In this document: one piece after another, positions 18,166 to 27,428 of the stretch | Layout of the letters: each line of letters starts with the position of its first letter | Position numbering within the stretch: the stretch's first letter is position 1 | Assembly: GCF_044336245.1 (NCBI RefSeq) | Contig: NZ_CP172346.1 | Coordinates: forward strand, 1,426,001 to 1,490,000 | Origin: Schlesneria sphaerica | Lineage (GTDB): Bacteria; Planctomycetota; Planctomycetia; Planctomycetales; Planctomycetaceae | DNA length: 64,000 bases | Reading direction: 5' to 3' | Notes under the pieces: model-generated | Seen by the model: only the letters and a program-made list of their open reading frames with translations | Told to the model about the DNA's origin: nothing | Database searches by the model: none | Position numbers and translations under genes: made by a program

Positions 18166-18669
18166 ATGGCTCGTAGTACTCACTCTGCTTCAGGTCGTCC
18201 CCGGATTTCTCGCCAGGTCGAGTTGTTGCTCGCCGCTGATGTCGAGCATCTGGGAGCCACCGGCGACATCGTTCGCGTAAAGCCCGGTTATGCCCGCAAT
18301 TACCTGATGCCTAACGGCTTGGCCACCGTCGCAACGGAAGCCAACAAGCGGGCAGTCAAGCGCCACCAGGAAGCACTGGTCGAGCTTCAGAAGCAGAAGA
18401 TGCAGGCTTTGCAGAAGCGAGCCGATGCCATTGGCAAGTACAGCGTCACGCTGGAAGCCAACGCCAACGAAGAAGGCCATCTGTACGGTTCGATCATGGG
18501 TCCCGATATCAGCAAGGCGCTCGTCGCTGCCGGATACCAGGTCGATGCTGATCACGTCAAACTCGACGGTCCGATCAAGGAACTCGGCATGTACACCGTG
18601 AAGATTCAGCTTCACTCCGAAGTCCGCACCGAGATCAAGGTGTGGGTGGTTCCTGCCGCCAAGAAGTAA
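18166..18669 (+). CDS. rplI: Large ribosomal subunit protein bL9, with N-terminal extension
   Basis: 167 residues. The N-domain begins RQVELLLAADVEHLGATGDIVRVKPGYARNYLMPNGLA, the bL9 signature. The long helix (ANKRAVKRHQEALVELQKQKMQALQKRADAI) and C-domain follow. Usual bL9 starts directly at 'MeViLLeDVekLG', whereas here 16-17 residues (MARSTHSASGRPRISRQ) precede it and there is no later suitable start codon, so the extension looks genuine. Last gene of the operon, followed by a strong terminator. Confidence 0.95.
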   Translation: MARSTHSASGRPRISRQVELLLAADVEHLGATGDIVRVKPGYARNYLMPNGLATVATEANKRAVKRHQEALVELQKQKMQALQKRADAIGKYSVTLEANANEEGHLYGSIMGPDISKALVAAGYQVDADHVKLDGPIKELGMYTVKIQLHSEVRTEIKVWVVPAAKK

Positions 18670-18701
18670 AAGCAATCGCACATTTGTGCTGATGAAATTC
18701 G

Positions 18702-18735
18702 AAGCGACGTGTCCTGTGGGCACGTCGCTTTTTTT
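18702..18735 (+). terminator. Rho-independent terminator of the rplY-rplI operon
   Basis: AAGCGACGTG (18702-18711) and CACGTCGCTT (18721-18730) form an exact 10-bp stem around a 9-nt loop, followed by seven T residues (18729-18735). Confidence 0.93.
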
Positions 18736-18954
18736 CGTGTTTCCAACACCAGGCTGGCTGCACCCGATGAAACCTCAGTCGCTTCCCGTCACTCGTTTTT
18801 GATGACTGAGCGATGACCCTTTGAATGATTTTTTCCAGTTTCGTAGAGAGCCATGAGGCCTGACGGGATATAATCAGCACCCCCTGATGGATGAGATGAG
18901 GCCTCCCACCTGGGTCTGTTCCTCACTTTCCTGGCTAACGTAGTGGAATTCCGC

Positions 18955-20403
18955 ATGGCCCGACTCCCAGCCCCGACGATTCCTGTATGCCCCGGACGTG
19001 TGACAGGTCCGTTGACCCGCCGGGAAATGCTTTGCACGGCGGCCAACGGATTTGGCTGGCTCGCTTTCGCTGGAATGATGGGGCACAGTACGAGCACGTC
19101 CGCCGGCACGGAGTTCTTGCGGGTCCCCCAGCCGGATTTCCGGCCGAAGGTGAAGAACGTGATCTTTTGCTTCATGGACGGGGGCGTATCACACGTTGAC
19201 TCGTTCGACCCGAAACCGAAACTCGCCGATCTCGACGGCCAGTCGTTCACTGACTCAAAAAACCCGACCGCCAATGGGAATCGACAATGGCTGAAAAGCC
19301 CGTGGGAATTCTCACAACACGGGGAAAGCGGCATGCCGGTCAGCAGCCTGTTTCCTCATATTGCCCGCTGTGCAGATGACATTGCCGTGATCCGTTCGAT
19401 GAAGGCAGATCTGCCCATCCACTCCACAGGCGTCCTGTTCCTGCATACGGGTTCGAATAACGCCGGACGGCCCAGCCTCGGTTCCTGGGTGAATTACGGC
19501 CTGGGTTGCGAAAGTCAGAATCTGCCCGGATTCGTGGTTCTCAGTTTCGGCGTTGTACCGTGCGGCGGACTCGAGACTTTCTCGAATGGATTCCTGCCCG
19601 CCAGTCATCAGGCAACACTGCTCCAGGCCGATGGAAACCCGATCGACAACATCCAGCCGGGTGATCGTGATTCACGAATCCAACGAGCAAAGCTGGCTCT
19701 GCTGAAATCACAGAATGCTGCGTTTTCAAAACAACTCGGGGGCAGCGATGCCGTGGAATCGGCAATTCGAAACCATGAGATGGCCTTCCGCATGCAGTCG
19801 CTCGTCCCCGATGTGCTTGATCTCTCGCAGGAAACCGAAGCGACACACGCCCTCTATGCCATCAATTCACAGGTGCCATCACAACGACTGTATGGCATCC
19901 AGTGCTTACGTGCCCGCCGCTTAATCGAATCGGGTGTCCGTTTTGTCGAAATTACCTGCCCGCCCGGCGCCTCGAACGGTACTTGGGATCAGCACGGCGA
20001 TCTCAAGAAAGGGCATGAAAAGAACGCGCTAGATACCGATCAGGCCATCGCCGGTCTGATCACCGATTTGAAACAGCGAGGCCTGTTCGATGAAACGCTG
20101 ATCGTCTGGGCGGGGGAGTTTGGACGGACACCTCATTCTGCGGGCCGCGATGGACGTGACCATCATCCCGAAGGATTCTCGGTCTGGCTGGCAGGGGGAG
20201 GTGTTAAAGGAGGGTCGATTTACGGAGCCACCGACGAACTCGGCATGCACGCGGTGGACGGCGTCTGTACGATTCACGACCTGCATGCCACCATCCTGCA
20301 TCTGCTCGGCCTGAATCACGAATCATTGACGTTCCGCTTCAGCGGCCGCGACTTTCGACTGACCGACGTGCACGGAAGCGTGGTCCACGAAATCCTGACC
20401 TGA
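18955..20403 (+). CDS. DUF1501 family protein with Tat-like signal
   Basis: 482 residues. The N-terminus has LTRREMLCTAANGFGWLAFAGM, a twin-arginine signal. The DUF1501 body has an alkaline-phosphatase/sulfatase-like fold: KNVIFCFMDGGVSHVDSFDPKP (metal-site Asp), then MPVSSLFPHIARCADDIAVIRSM, GTWDQHGDLKKGHEKNALDTDQAIAGLITDL, LIVWAGEFGRTPHSAGRDGRDHHPEGFSVWLAGGG and the C-terminal HDLHATILHLLGLNHESLTFRFSGRDFRLTDVHG, all typical. In planctomycetes the gene is usually next to a DUF1549/DUF1553 cytochrome-like partner; here there is none. Start at ATG 18955; GTG 18943 is also possible. Exported; enzymatic activity of the family is not established to my knowledge. Confidence 0.92.
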   Translation: MARLPAPTIPVCPGRVTGPLTRREMLCTAANGFGWLAFAGMMGHSTSTSAGTEFLRVPQPDFRPKVKNVIFCFMDGGVSHVDSFDPKPKLADLDGQSFTDSKNPTANGNRQWLKSPWEFSQHGESGMPVSSLFPHIARCADDIAVIRSMKADLPIHSTGVLFLHTGSNNAGRPSLGSWVNYGLGCESQNLPGFVVLSFGVVPCGGLETFSNGFLPASHQATLLQADGNPIDNIQPGDRDSRIQRAKLALLKSQNAAFSKQLGGSDAVESAIRNHEMAFRMQSLVPDVLDLSQETEATHALYAINSQVPSQRLYGIQCLRARRLIESGVRFVEITCPPGASNGTWDQHGDLKKGHEKNALDTDQAIAGLITDLKQRGLFDETLIVWAGEFGRTPHSAGRDGRDHHPEGFSVWLAGGGVKGGSIYGATDELGMHAVDGVCTIHDLHATILHLLGLNHESLTFRFSGRDFRLTDVHGSVVHEILT

Positions 20404-20650
20404 CGTACTGCACGGCCGTAATCTGGGTAAACCTTAATCTTTGCACCCGTTTCTCAAGACTCAGGATGCGAACTTCCCGCATGATCGCTGGAGTCTACGT
20501 GCTCGCAGTGCCGAGTTTTCCTGCTGACGCTTGGTCCATCGCCTCCGATACACCCCGCGTGAATCAACGTGGACATGCAAGGATGAGGTGAGCCGCGAGA
20601 TCGTCACATCCTGCGGTGACCAGGCGAACTGAGAGGCACGGGAAAACATC

Positions 20651-20679
20651 TTGACCCATTTTTGGCTTTCCCCTGTAAT
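20651..20679 (+). promoter_or_regulatory. Sigma70-type promoter upstream of the LptF/G gene
   Basis: TTGACC (20651-20656), a 17-nt spacer and TGTAAT (20674-20679): 5/6 and 4/6 matches at the optimal distance, 65 bp before the ATG at 20744. Confidence 0.6.
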
Positions 20680-20686
20680 CCGCTGC

Positions 20687-20700
20687 AATTGTGGACAATT
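20687..20700 (+). promoter_or_regulatory. Operator-like palindrome at the transcription start
   Basis: AATTGT-GG-ACAATT is a 6-bp inverted repeat that would cover about +2 to +15 of a transcript from the promoter just upstream. Its TGGACAATT half recurs upstream of the gene at 34319, also next to a TTGACC box. Confidence 0.35.
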
Positions 20701-20743
20701 AGCAGAACAGGCTTGATTGCAGTTTCGTTCATCCTGGCAAGAC

Positions 20744-21871
20744 ATGACTTATGACCGCTACTTGATGAAAAGCTTTCTCCACACGTTCGGCGTGTGCTTT
20801 ATCACCATGTTCGGGCTGGTCGCAGTCATCGACTTGTTCGAGAACCTGGATGAACTGCTGGAAATCAACGGCGACAATGGCACCTTCGGGTTGATCCAAC
20901 TGATTGTCACGCTGAACGCCTATCGTTCGATTCTGTTTCTGGATCGTGGCGGAGCGGCCCTGACGGTCATTTCTGTCATGACAGTTCTCATCCTGCTGCA
21001 GCGAAGTGGTGAACTCCACCCGCTTCTGGCGGCCGGGATTCCGATGTATCGCATTCTCAGGCCGATGGTCTTCGCAGCGATCGGCGTGAATTGCCTGCTG
21101 GTTTTTAACCAGGAATTCCTCGTTCCACGCGTTGCATTTCGTGAACACGAGATTCGCCACCAGAACGACCTTTCACAATCCCAGGTCGAATCGCTGACGG
21201 ACCACCGAACGCGCATTTCGATCGACGGAGAAACGGTCAGGGTCGCCGATCGAACAATTGAAAAGCCGTTCTTCACGCTCCCGTCCCCCAGCCTCGTCAA
21301 CGAGTTGACGATTCTCAAGGGTCCGACGGCGACGTTCTATCCCGCGAAGGGGAACCGCCCCGCCGGTTGGTTGATCAAAGATGTCGTCTCGAATCCTCCC
21401 CTGGCCGACGTGGAACGGATTCTGACGGATCGGGGTCGCGAATTGGTTGTCGTTCTTCCCGGAGAACGTGTGTTTGTCGCGTCGGCGATCACCTGCGACC
21501 AGCTCTTCAAACGAAGTTCGAGCTTCACCTCGCTGTCGACCTGGGAACTGCTGGAGCGGATTCGCTGTCCTGCCTTCGGTTTCGCTTCTGTGTACCGGAT
21601 TGTCCTGTACGTCCATTCCAGGTTCATGCAGCCCATCCTCAACGTAATTGCGGTTCTGCTCACGATTCCGTTAATGGTTCGTCGAGAAAGTCCCGGCCTG
21701 GCGGTGGATTCGACTTTATGCGGGTTTGTATTGGCCCTGCTTTTTGCCGTCACTCAGGGATTTCAATCATTGGGGGCAAGCTACGTCATCTCACCGGAGA
21801 TTGCCGCCTGGGCGCCTGTCGTATTCGGCGGAGCACTTTCCGCCTGGCTCTCTGGCGTGATCCGCACTTGA
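20744..21871 (+). CDS. LptF/LptG-type permease (YjgP/YjgQ family)
   Basis: About 375 residues. LptF and LptG are inner-membrane subunits of the LptB2FG ABC exporter that extracts lipopolysaccharide. Layout fits: N-terminal TYDRYLMKSFLHTFGVCF with the first membrane segment, two further segments within residues 50-125 (LNAYRSILFLDRGGAALTVISVMTVLILLQRSGEL; IPMYRILRPMVFAAIGVNCLLVF), a periplasmic beta-jellyroll ~130-270, and three C-terminal segments (FMQPILNVIAVLLTIPLMV, TLCGFVLALLFAVTQGF, WAPVVFGGALSAWLSGVI). The coupling-helix-like 'LQRSGEL...LAAGIP' is recognisable. ATG 20744 is preferred over 20717. Only one such gene is visible, so F or G cannot be distinguished. PAP2 follows 16 bp later, presumably co-transcribed. 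Confidence 0.88.
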   Translation: MTYDRYLMKSFLHTFGVCFITMFGLVAVIDLFENLDELLEINGDNGTFGLIQLIVTLNAYRSILFLDRGGAALTVISVMTVLILLQRSGELHPLLAAGIPMYRILRPMVFAAIGVNCLLVFNQEFLVPRVAFREHEIRHQNDLSQSQVESLTDHRTRISIDGETVRVADRTIEKPFFTLPSPSLVNELTILKGPTATFYPAKGNRPAGWLIKDVVSNPPLADVERILTDRGRELVVVLPGERVFVASAITCDQLFKRSSSFTSLSTWELLERIRCPAFGFASVYRIVLYVHSRFMQPILNVIAVLLTIPLMVRRESPGLAVDSTLCGFVLALLFAVTQGFQSLGASYVISPEIAAWAPVVFGGALSAWLSGVIRT

Positions 21872-21887
21872 GTTGGGATGAATCACC

Positions 21888-22679
21888 ATGAATGACACCC
21901 TGATCAACCCTGCGCATTCGCGCGACGCCATCAACCTTCGTTCTGATTTCTCGTCGCCACACACGGTCACAGCAGCCGGACGGAAGAGTTGGCCCGTATG
22001 GCGTCCGCTCATCGCGACGCTTCTGGTCAGTCTGTTGATCCGAATCTGGGACGTTGACCAGCACGTCTCTGCGATGTTCTATGATTCAGGAAATGGTATC
22101 TGGCCCTTCGAGCGGGCTCACCCCTGGCTCTGGTTCTACCGGAATGGAGTCATTCCGCCGATCGTTGTCGGCGTCGTCGGTGCCGTCGTGGCGGTCTTCG
22201 GTACCCACTTGCTCCATTCTAAGGATCCCCTGAAGATCAAGCAGTTTCGCCTGAGTGGACTGTTCCTGGCGCTGCTCTTAATCATCGGGCCGGGTCTACT
22301 GGTCAACGGATTCCTCAAATCCGTGTGGGGGCGGCCACGACCCGTTCAATGCACGGTTTTTGGGGGTGATAAACAATTCCTGCCCGTCGGTGCGTGGGGG
22401 AGTGATCGCTTCCCGAATTCGTCATTTCCATCTGGTCACGCAGCGGTCGCGTTTTATTTGATCGGCCTGGGGTTTGTTGTCAGTCCAAAACGTCCGTGGT
22501 TGCGTCGCGCGTGCTTTGCAGGCGGTCTCATCTACGGCGTTGCCATGGGATTTACGCGTGTTCTTCAGGGAGGTCATTTCACGAGCGATGTGGTCTGGGC
22601 CGGCGCTCTGACCTACCTTGTTGCGGTGGCCCTGTCGCGGATGCTGATTGATCACGACGAACAGCCTGCCAGCACCTGA
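21888..22679 (+). CDS. PAP2-family membrane phosphatase
   Basis: 263 residues with about five to six membrane segments. The three acid-phosphatase motifs are intact: KSVWGRPRP (KxxxxxxRP) near 145, FPSGHAAVAF (PSGH) near 180, and TRVLQGGHFTSDVVW (xRxxxxxHxxSD) near 225. Members dephosphorylate undecaprenyl pyrophosphate, phosphatidate or lipid A 1-phosphate (LpxE). Its position 16 bp after an LPS-export permease gene favours a lipid A or lipid-carrier role, but that is inference. GGGATGA precedes the ATG. Downstream is a perfect 13-bp hairpin. Confidence 0.9.
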   Translation: MNDTLINPAHSRDAINLRSDFSSPHTVTAAGRKSWPVWRPLIATLLVSLLIRIWDVDQHVSAMFYDSGNGIWPFERAHPWLWFYRNGVIPPIVVGVVGAVVAVFGTHLLHSKDPLKIKQFRLSGLFLALLLIIGPGLLVNGFLKSVWGRPRPVQCTVFGGDKQFLPVGAWGSDRFPNSSFPSGHAAVAFYLIGLGFVVSPKRPWLRRACFAGGLIYGVAMGFTRVLQGGHFTSDVVWAGALTYLVAVALSRMLIDHDEQPAST

Positions 22680-23357
22680 CTCCTGCCCCGTCGCAGTGGA
22701 AAAACCGCGCGTCGACGCGTTTCGCGATCGATCTCTCGTGAAAAGAGTCCGTGACCACCTGCCAGTCCGAGCCGATTTCAATCGCCCTGCACATAGCTCT
22801 GTCTGACTCTCTCAGGCACCGGCATCGAGCCAGTAACCAAACTCAATGGCCGGGCAACGACCATTGAGTTTGGAGTTTCCCGAGTTCACGTTGAGCCATG
22901 AACGGCCCTGCCCCGGACTCGCCCACACCAATTCACCGACCACGATTACGCATGATTCTAACTCACGTAAGGCGCTCAGGTTGCATGGCTTCGCGACGAC
23001 CGGGGCGGCGTTAACCGAAACAGGGTTTCCTCCCGATCAGCGACGATCCCGCCCGTTCGCAGTCGCCGTGTCCGAGGATGTTCCGTCTGGACTCCGTGAC
23101 ACCGAGGTCGCCTCAGCCCGAACGCATCCCCCTCCTCCGAGGCATTCTCGCGTTCATCAGAGCATCGGAACAGCATCGAGCACGCTCACTCATCGCGAGG
23201 TGACTGGAGTGCTGCGTCCTGCCGGTTTCACTTGGCTGCAATTACAGTCACGAATTTCCGGACTCCGTCTCACGGCATGAGACAGGCCGGTTAATGAGCG
23301 TTTGGAAGCCCACTCGGAAGCCTGCTCGCGCTGAAACGGGCCGGAGATCAAAGGCCT
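22680..23357. other. Intergenic region, ~680 bp, between convergent genes
   Basis: Unusually long for a convergent spacer. It contains the 13-bp hairpin at 22837-22873 and a 144-codon frame (22846-23280) that I do not accept as a gene. No RNA gene recognised. Confidence 0.4.
22837..22873. terminator. Perfect 13-bp hairpin, no T-tract
   Basis: CCAAACTCAATGG and CCATTGAGTTTGG are an exact inverted repeat around an 11-nt loop, 158 bp after the PAP2 stop. It is in the spacer between convergent genes. Candidate bidirectional terminator or mRNA 3'-end structure. Confidence 0.5.
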
Positions 23358-26204
23358 CTACGCCGTCGGTCGGCCCTTCTTCCGTTTGGGATCGACCGGG
23401 TGGTGATGAGGTTTTGGTACAGCTACGCCCCGTGCCACAGGCTCTGCCTCGGCAACAGGAACGATGACCGGCAACTCCGCCGATGAGACTCCAGAAGCGC
23501 TTGCGGCCTGCTTCGGTTCAAAAAACCGGCCGAAGGGCCCCGAAACCAGTTGAGGGAGCAGCACCAGATCACCGAGAAGTGCGACCCCGATCATGCTGGC
23601 CATCAGGGAACCGAATCGGCTGATGAGGGTAAGCTCAGCAGGAACCAGAAGCAGCAGGCCAAAGCCGACAGCGGCGCTCGTCTGCAGAAGTGCGGGGCCG
23701 GAATGGACCATGGCATGGATGGCCGCATCACGACGACGGGATCCGTCGCTCATCGCACGCTTGAACCATGCAAGATAGTGCAGGGTGCCGTCGACAGCGA
23801 TCCCGAGTGCGATGGAAGCCGTAATCATCGAGCCGATATCAATCCGCTGTCCCATCCACGAGGCAGCCCCGAACACCACAGTGATCGGCAACAGATTCGG
23901 AATCATCGCAATCAGGGCGGCCGGGAAGCTTCGCAACGTGATCGTAAACACCACGAAAATCAGGGCGAACGCCAGACCAAAACTGCTGATCAGACTTTCC
24001 AGAACTGCATGCTGCGTCTGAACAAACAGAGGGACTTTGCCCGTGATCAAATGGTGGGAGCCAGCTTGCAGCTTCAAGACTTCCTGCGCCATTTGATGCA
24101 AGTCTGCCAGGATCTTCTCGAACGAATTCTCGGTCATGACGTTGACCTGGGCTGTAATTCGCCAGAGCTCATCACCCGCCTGGTTGAGGCGATGGTCTCC
24201 CGGCTGATGCAGATCGTGGCTCTGTTCGGCGACCGAATAGAACGACCGGGCACCAGGAATTTCCCCATCGCGAATGCGTTGCTGGATGATCGTGGCCCGC
24301 TTCTGATGCTTGGTCCTGACGATAAAACTCGCGTCTTCAGGTGGTTGTTCGCTCACCGGCTGAAAATCTGCCAGTGAGACCGACCCACTGATCTCGGGGT
24401 GACTCCACATTTTTTCCTGGATCTGACGTACCAGTTCCATACGGTCGAGGAACGTCGAATCTCGCTGTGCCTGCTCGTCAAAACGAATCACCGTTTCAAC
24501 GGGCATCACACCACCCAGATTGGTTTCAATGAACCAGTAGTCCTGAGCAATCTGTGACTTTTCGGGGAAGTAGCGGATGACTTTCGTCTCCGTCTGCATC
24601 TTCGAGATTCCCCAACTGAGCGCTACGGCAACGGCGATTACCAGCAGCGACTGCAAACCAGGGTGCACCGTCACGATCCGACCAAAGAATCGCCAGCCCC
24701 CTTGATCAGACGGCTTTTCCCGGGGAATGGGACCTGCCCACATCTGCATCAGGGCAGGCAAACCATAGATAATCATTAACAGCGAGAACATCGTTCCGCA
24801 GGCGGCGTAGAGGCCGAATTCACGAACGGGAGAAAGCTCACTGGTGGACAGCGAGATCAGACCAATTGCCGTCGTCAGACTTGCGAGTGAACAAGGTGAC
24901 CACGCCGACCGGATCGACTCGACAATCGCCGAACTTTCGTCAGCGCTGGCCGCGTGCTTCCAGTAATTCACAACGTGGATCGCCCCCGAAAGGGTCAACA
25001 CGATCAGCAGCGTGGGCATCACGCTGAGGATCATGTTCATCGAGCCCCCGGTGAAAGAGATCAGAGCGAGAGCACCGAATGCGGTGAACATGGCGACAAA
25101 CAGGATCATCGACGCCAGTCGCACATTTCGCACAAGAACGTAGGCCATCAAAGCGCTGAACAGGGCCGACGACAGCAGGACCGATCTGCGATGAAATTGA
25201 ATCAGCGGATACGACGTGTTCCAGATTGCCTTGCGGACTTCCGAGTTTAACTCGTTGGCGGAAATGATACTTCCGGTCATGTGCAGTGTGCCGGCAGGAA
25301 TTCCGGCCACATCACAGATCGCGCGAATCGAGGCGATCGTCTCGGCCTTGTCAGCCAGTCCCGCCTCCGAAATTCCGACGGCGAGTGCCACCGGTGAGCC
25401 CAGCACGAAAAAGCTGTCTTCAACCAGCGCTGACCCTTCGCCCCACTCGGGAACATACTGTTTCAGCCAGTTGGCGATATCGGCCGTTTCAGGGCTGCCG
25501 ATGCGGATCCCTTTCCAGGAAATTTTCAGGTCGTGATCGACTGTGGCCTCTTCGAGAGGAGTTCCATCGACGGCCACAACAACCGGTTGTGTCGGTTCGC
25601 TGGTTCCCCCTTCTTCTGCCACGGGGCCGGGAATGGCCACGAGCGGTGACAGATCGGGATCGGCCTCGTGGATCACCAGTTCCAGACCGAATTTTGAACG
25701 GGTGGCGAGTTGAAGCTCGCGTCTGGTCTTCTTGATGGCCGAGCGGCCTACTTCTGTCAGACGTAGCCTCAGGGGACCGACTCCCAGCAGCGTCCCTTCG
25801 AGACGACGGGCGGCGTCCTGCGCGGAAATGCCGTTCTCCTGCATCACGTTCAGCGCCGCTCGAGGATCGAGAACGCTGGAAACGTAAGGAAGGCCACCCC
25901 GTTTTGTTCCCTGGGCGTCGGGCTTGCCCAGCAGTTGATCGACGAGTCGTTCCAGCCGGGGATCGTTGATGGAACTTCCCTCCCACGTCAGCAGGATTCG
26001 TTCCTCGATCGGAAACTCTTCATGCGTCCAGCGCAGCGCTCGCAGTTCGGGATGTTCGTTGGGGAGCCATTTTTCGACCTCGTTGTCGAGGTGAAGTTGT
26101 CGCACTGACCACCAACAGACCGGTGCCGCGAAGGCCATCAGGACAACCAGCCACATGCTGAGTCGATTGCCCCAGAAATCGCGTTTTTCGAAAAAGTGCG
26201 CCAT
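23358..26204 (-). CDS. RND superfamily / MMPL-type exporter
   Basis: About 948 residues. The start at MAHFFEKRD is supported by GGGAGGGGA just upstream. Typical two-fold architecture: membrane segment 1 (SMWLVVLMAFAAPVCWW) and a large periplasmic loop to ~330, a cluster of five segments ~340-510 (ILFVAMFTAFGALALISFTGGSMNMILSVMPTLLIVLTLSGAIHVVNYW carries the GG/H motif region of this family), then a second half with TM7 near 525, a second loop, and a final cluster 740-900 (IGSMITASIALGIAVDGTLHYLAWFK). SSD-like substrate-translocation regions are recognisable. The C-terminus is a basic, His/Pro/Lys-rich cytoplasmic tail. Such proteins export lipids or hopanoids (HpnN-like); cargo unknown. Single gene. 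Confidence 0.88.
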   Translation of the reverse strand: MAHFFEKRDFWGNRLSMWLVVLMAFAAPVCWWSVRQLHLDNEVEKWLPNEHPELRALRWTHEEFPIEERILLTWEGSSINDPRLERLVDQLLGKPDAQGTKRGGLPYVSSVLDPRAALNVMQENGISAQDAARRLEGTLLGVGPLRLRLTEVGRSAIKKTRRELQLATRSKFGLELVIHEADPDLSPLVAIPGPVAEEGGTSEPTQPVVVAVDGTPLEEATVDHDLKISWKGIRIGSPETADIANWLKQYVPEWGEGSALVEDSFFVLGSPVALAVGISEAGLADKAETIASIRAICDVAGIPAGTLHMTGSIISANELNSEVRKAIWNTSYPLIQFHRRSVLLSSALFSALMAYVLVRNVRLASMILFVAMFTAFGALALISFTGGSMNMILSVMPTLLIVLTLSGAIHVVNYWKHAASADESSAIVESIRSAWSPCSLASLTTAIGLISLSTSELSPVREFGLYAACGTMFSLLMIIYGLPALMQMWAGPIPREKPSDQGGWRFFGRIVTVHPGLQSLLVIAVAVALSWGISKMQTETKVIRYFPEKSQIAQDYWFIETNLGGVMPVETVIRFDEQAQRDSTFLDRMELVRQIQEKMWSHPEISGSVSLADFQPVSEQPPEDASFIVRTKHQKRATIIQQRIRDGEIPGARSFYSVAEQSHDLHQPGDHRLNQAGDELWRITAQVNVMTENSFEKILADLHQMAQEVLKLQAGSHHLITGKVPLFVQTQHAVLESLISSFGLAFALIFVVFTITLRSFPAALIAMIPNLLPITVVFGAASWMGQRIDIGSMITASIALGIAVDGTLHYLAWFKRAMSDGSRRRDAAIHAMVHSGPALLQTSAAVGFGLLLLVPAELTLISRFGSLMASMIGVALLGDLVLLPQLVSGPFGRFFEPKQAASASGVSSAELPVIVPVAEAEPVARGVAVPKPHHHPVDPKRKKGRPTA

Positions 26205-26586
26205 TCGTCCCCTCCCGCTCGACTCCACGAGCGCGGCTTGATACTCAATCCTTGAACCGATGGGGAAGCTGCACAGACGTCCTGTAATCAGAACGCCCGC
26301 AAAGATTCTCGCACGGATTCTATCCGCGAACGGCGATTTCCGGAAAGCCCGATGTCAAGTTCGCTTTTGATATTGTGAACTTCGGTATTAAGCCGATGGT
26401 CCAGCACGAAAAGCACAAGATTTGTCGAACCAAGTCGCAATCGGCCCCGCCGATTTGAGCCCATTGACGCAAAAGTAGCGTTCCCTGACCTGTTCGGCGT
26501 CGGTCGACAGAGGGATAGGGAACGCGCACATCCGGCGTTACAATGACTCAGGTTCCGCCGCTTGCCACGTACGCATCAAGTTTTTC
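26205..26586. other. Intergenic region, ~380 bp
   Basis: Divergent spacer between the exporter and the DUF695-RraB gene. AT-rich around 26360-26400 (TTTTGATATTGTGAAC). No promoter pair at good spacing and no coding frame found. Confidence 0.35.
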
Positions 26587-27372
26587 ATGACGTCGAACGA
26601 AATCGGAATGAACATGCCTGCCGACGATTCCCACTGGGAAATTTATGTAACTTACGTCGACGACAATCCCGCTGTCCTGATGGTGGATATCGGTATCGCC
26701 GAACTGGCACCCATCAGCGAAAAGCCCTTCCTGGTCTGGCTGCGAGTCGATGTGCTCAATCCCGACGAAGAGCGTTTTCCCACGGAAGAAGAAGATATCC
26801 GGCTCAATGAAATTGAAGACGCCGTCACGGAATCGTTCGCTGAAGCGGATGTCCGCTACGTGGGCCGAATCACGTCCGACGGGGTGCGCGAGTTCTACTT
26901 CTACACTGCTGATCCCGAGCAATTCCGGGATTCCGTCACGACAGTCATGAGCGAATTTCCGGAATACACTTTCGAAGCCGATTTCGCCGAGGATCCCGAA
27001 TGGACGCACTATCGTGACGTTCTCTACCCTTCCCCGGAAGACTTACAGCAGATCGAAAACCAGCACATCATTAACCGACTCTATCAGGCGGGCGATTCAC
27101 TGACGACACCCCGTCGGATCGATCACTATGCGAATTTCAAAACCAGCGAAGACAGGGAATCGTTCATCTCTGCGGCAGAAGCGCTCGGGTATGAAGCGGC
27201 CAGCCGTCCCGACCGGCCCGATGCAACCGAGTTCCCCTATGCAGTCGGCCTCCTTCGCGTGGATCCCGCCGATGGAGAAACAATCGATCGCATCACCTTC
27301 GAACTGTTCGACCTGGCCCGGGAACACGGCGGCGAATACGAGGGCTGGGGATCCGAGGTCATTACCGAATAA
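26587..27372 (+). CDS. DUF695 - RraB (RNase E inhibitor-like) fusion protein
   Basis: 261 residues, acidic and soluble. Residues ~15-135 match the DUF695 pattern (WEIYVTYVDDNPAVLMVDIGIAELAP..., FLVWLRVDVLNPDEERFPTEEED..., YVGRITSDGVREFYFYTAD). Residues ~150-255 resemble RraB/DUF1260 (DLQQIENQHIINRLYQAGDSLTTPRRIDHYANFKTSEDRESFISAAEALGYEAA..., with the typical C-terminal EHGGEYEGWG). In Escherichia coli RraB binds the RNase E scaffold and changes mRNA decay. DUF695 function is unknown to me. Later ATGs at 26608 and 26614 are possible starts. Whether it acts on an RNase E/G homologue here is inference from the domain. Confidence 0.85.
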   Translation: MTSNEIGMNMPADDSHWEIYVTYVDDNPAVLMVDIGIAELAPISEKPFLVWLRVDVLNPDEERFPTEEEDIRLNEIEDAVTESFAEADVRYVGRITSDGVREFYFYTADPEQFRDSVTTVMSEFPEYTFEADFAEDPEWTHYRDVLYPSPEDLQQIENQHIINRLYQAGDSLTTPRRIDHYANFKTSEDRESFISAAEALGYEAASRPDRPDATEFPYAVGLLRVDPADGETIDRITFELFDLAREHGGEYEGWGSEVITE

Positions 27373-27428
27373 GGTGTTCAACCCCAGACAGTGTCAATCG
27401 CCTCTGCTGGAAGTCGCCGTTGAGTGAT

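Larger units (their letters stand above)
20404..20743. other. Intergenic region, ~340 bp, holds lptF/G promoter
   Basis: Apart from the promoter and palindrome listed at 20651-20700, nothing coding or structured was recognised. Confidence 0.5.

Noticed and set aside
22846..23280. 144-codon plus-strand frame in the PAP2/exporter spacer
   Set aside because: No ribosome binding site, Pro/Arg/Ser/His-rich composition typical of random GC-rich frames, no motif, and it begins inside a perfect hairpin.
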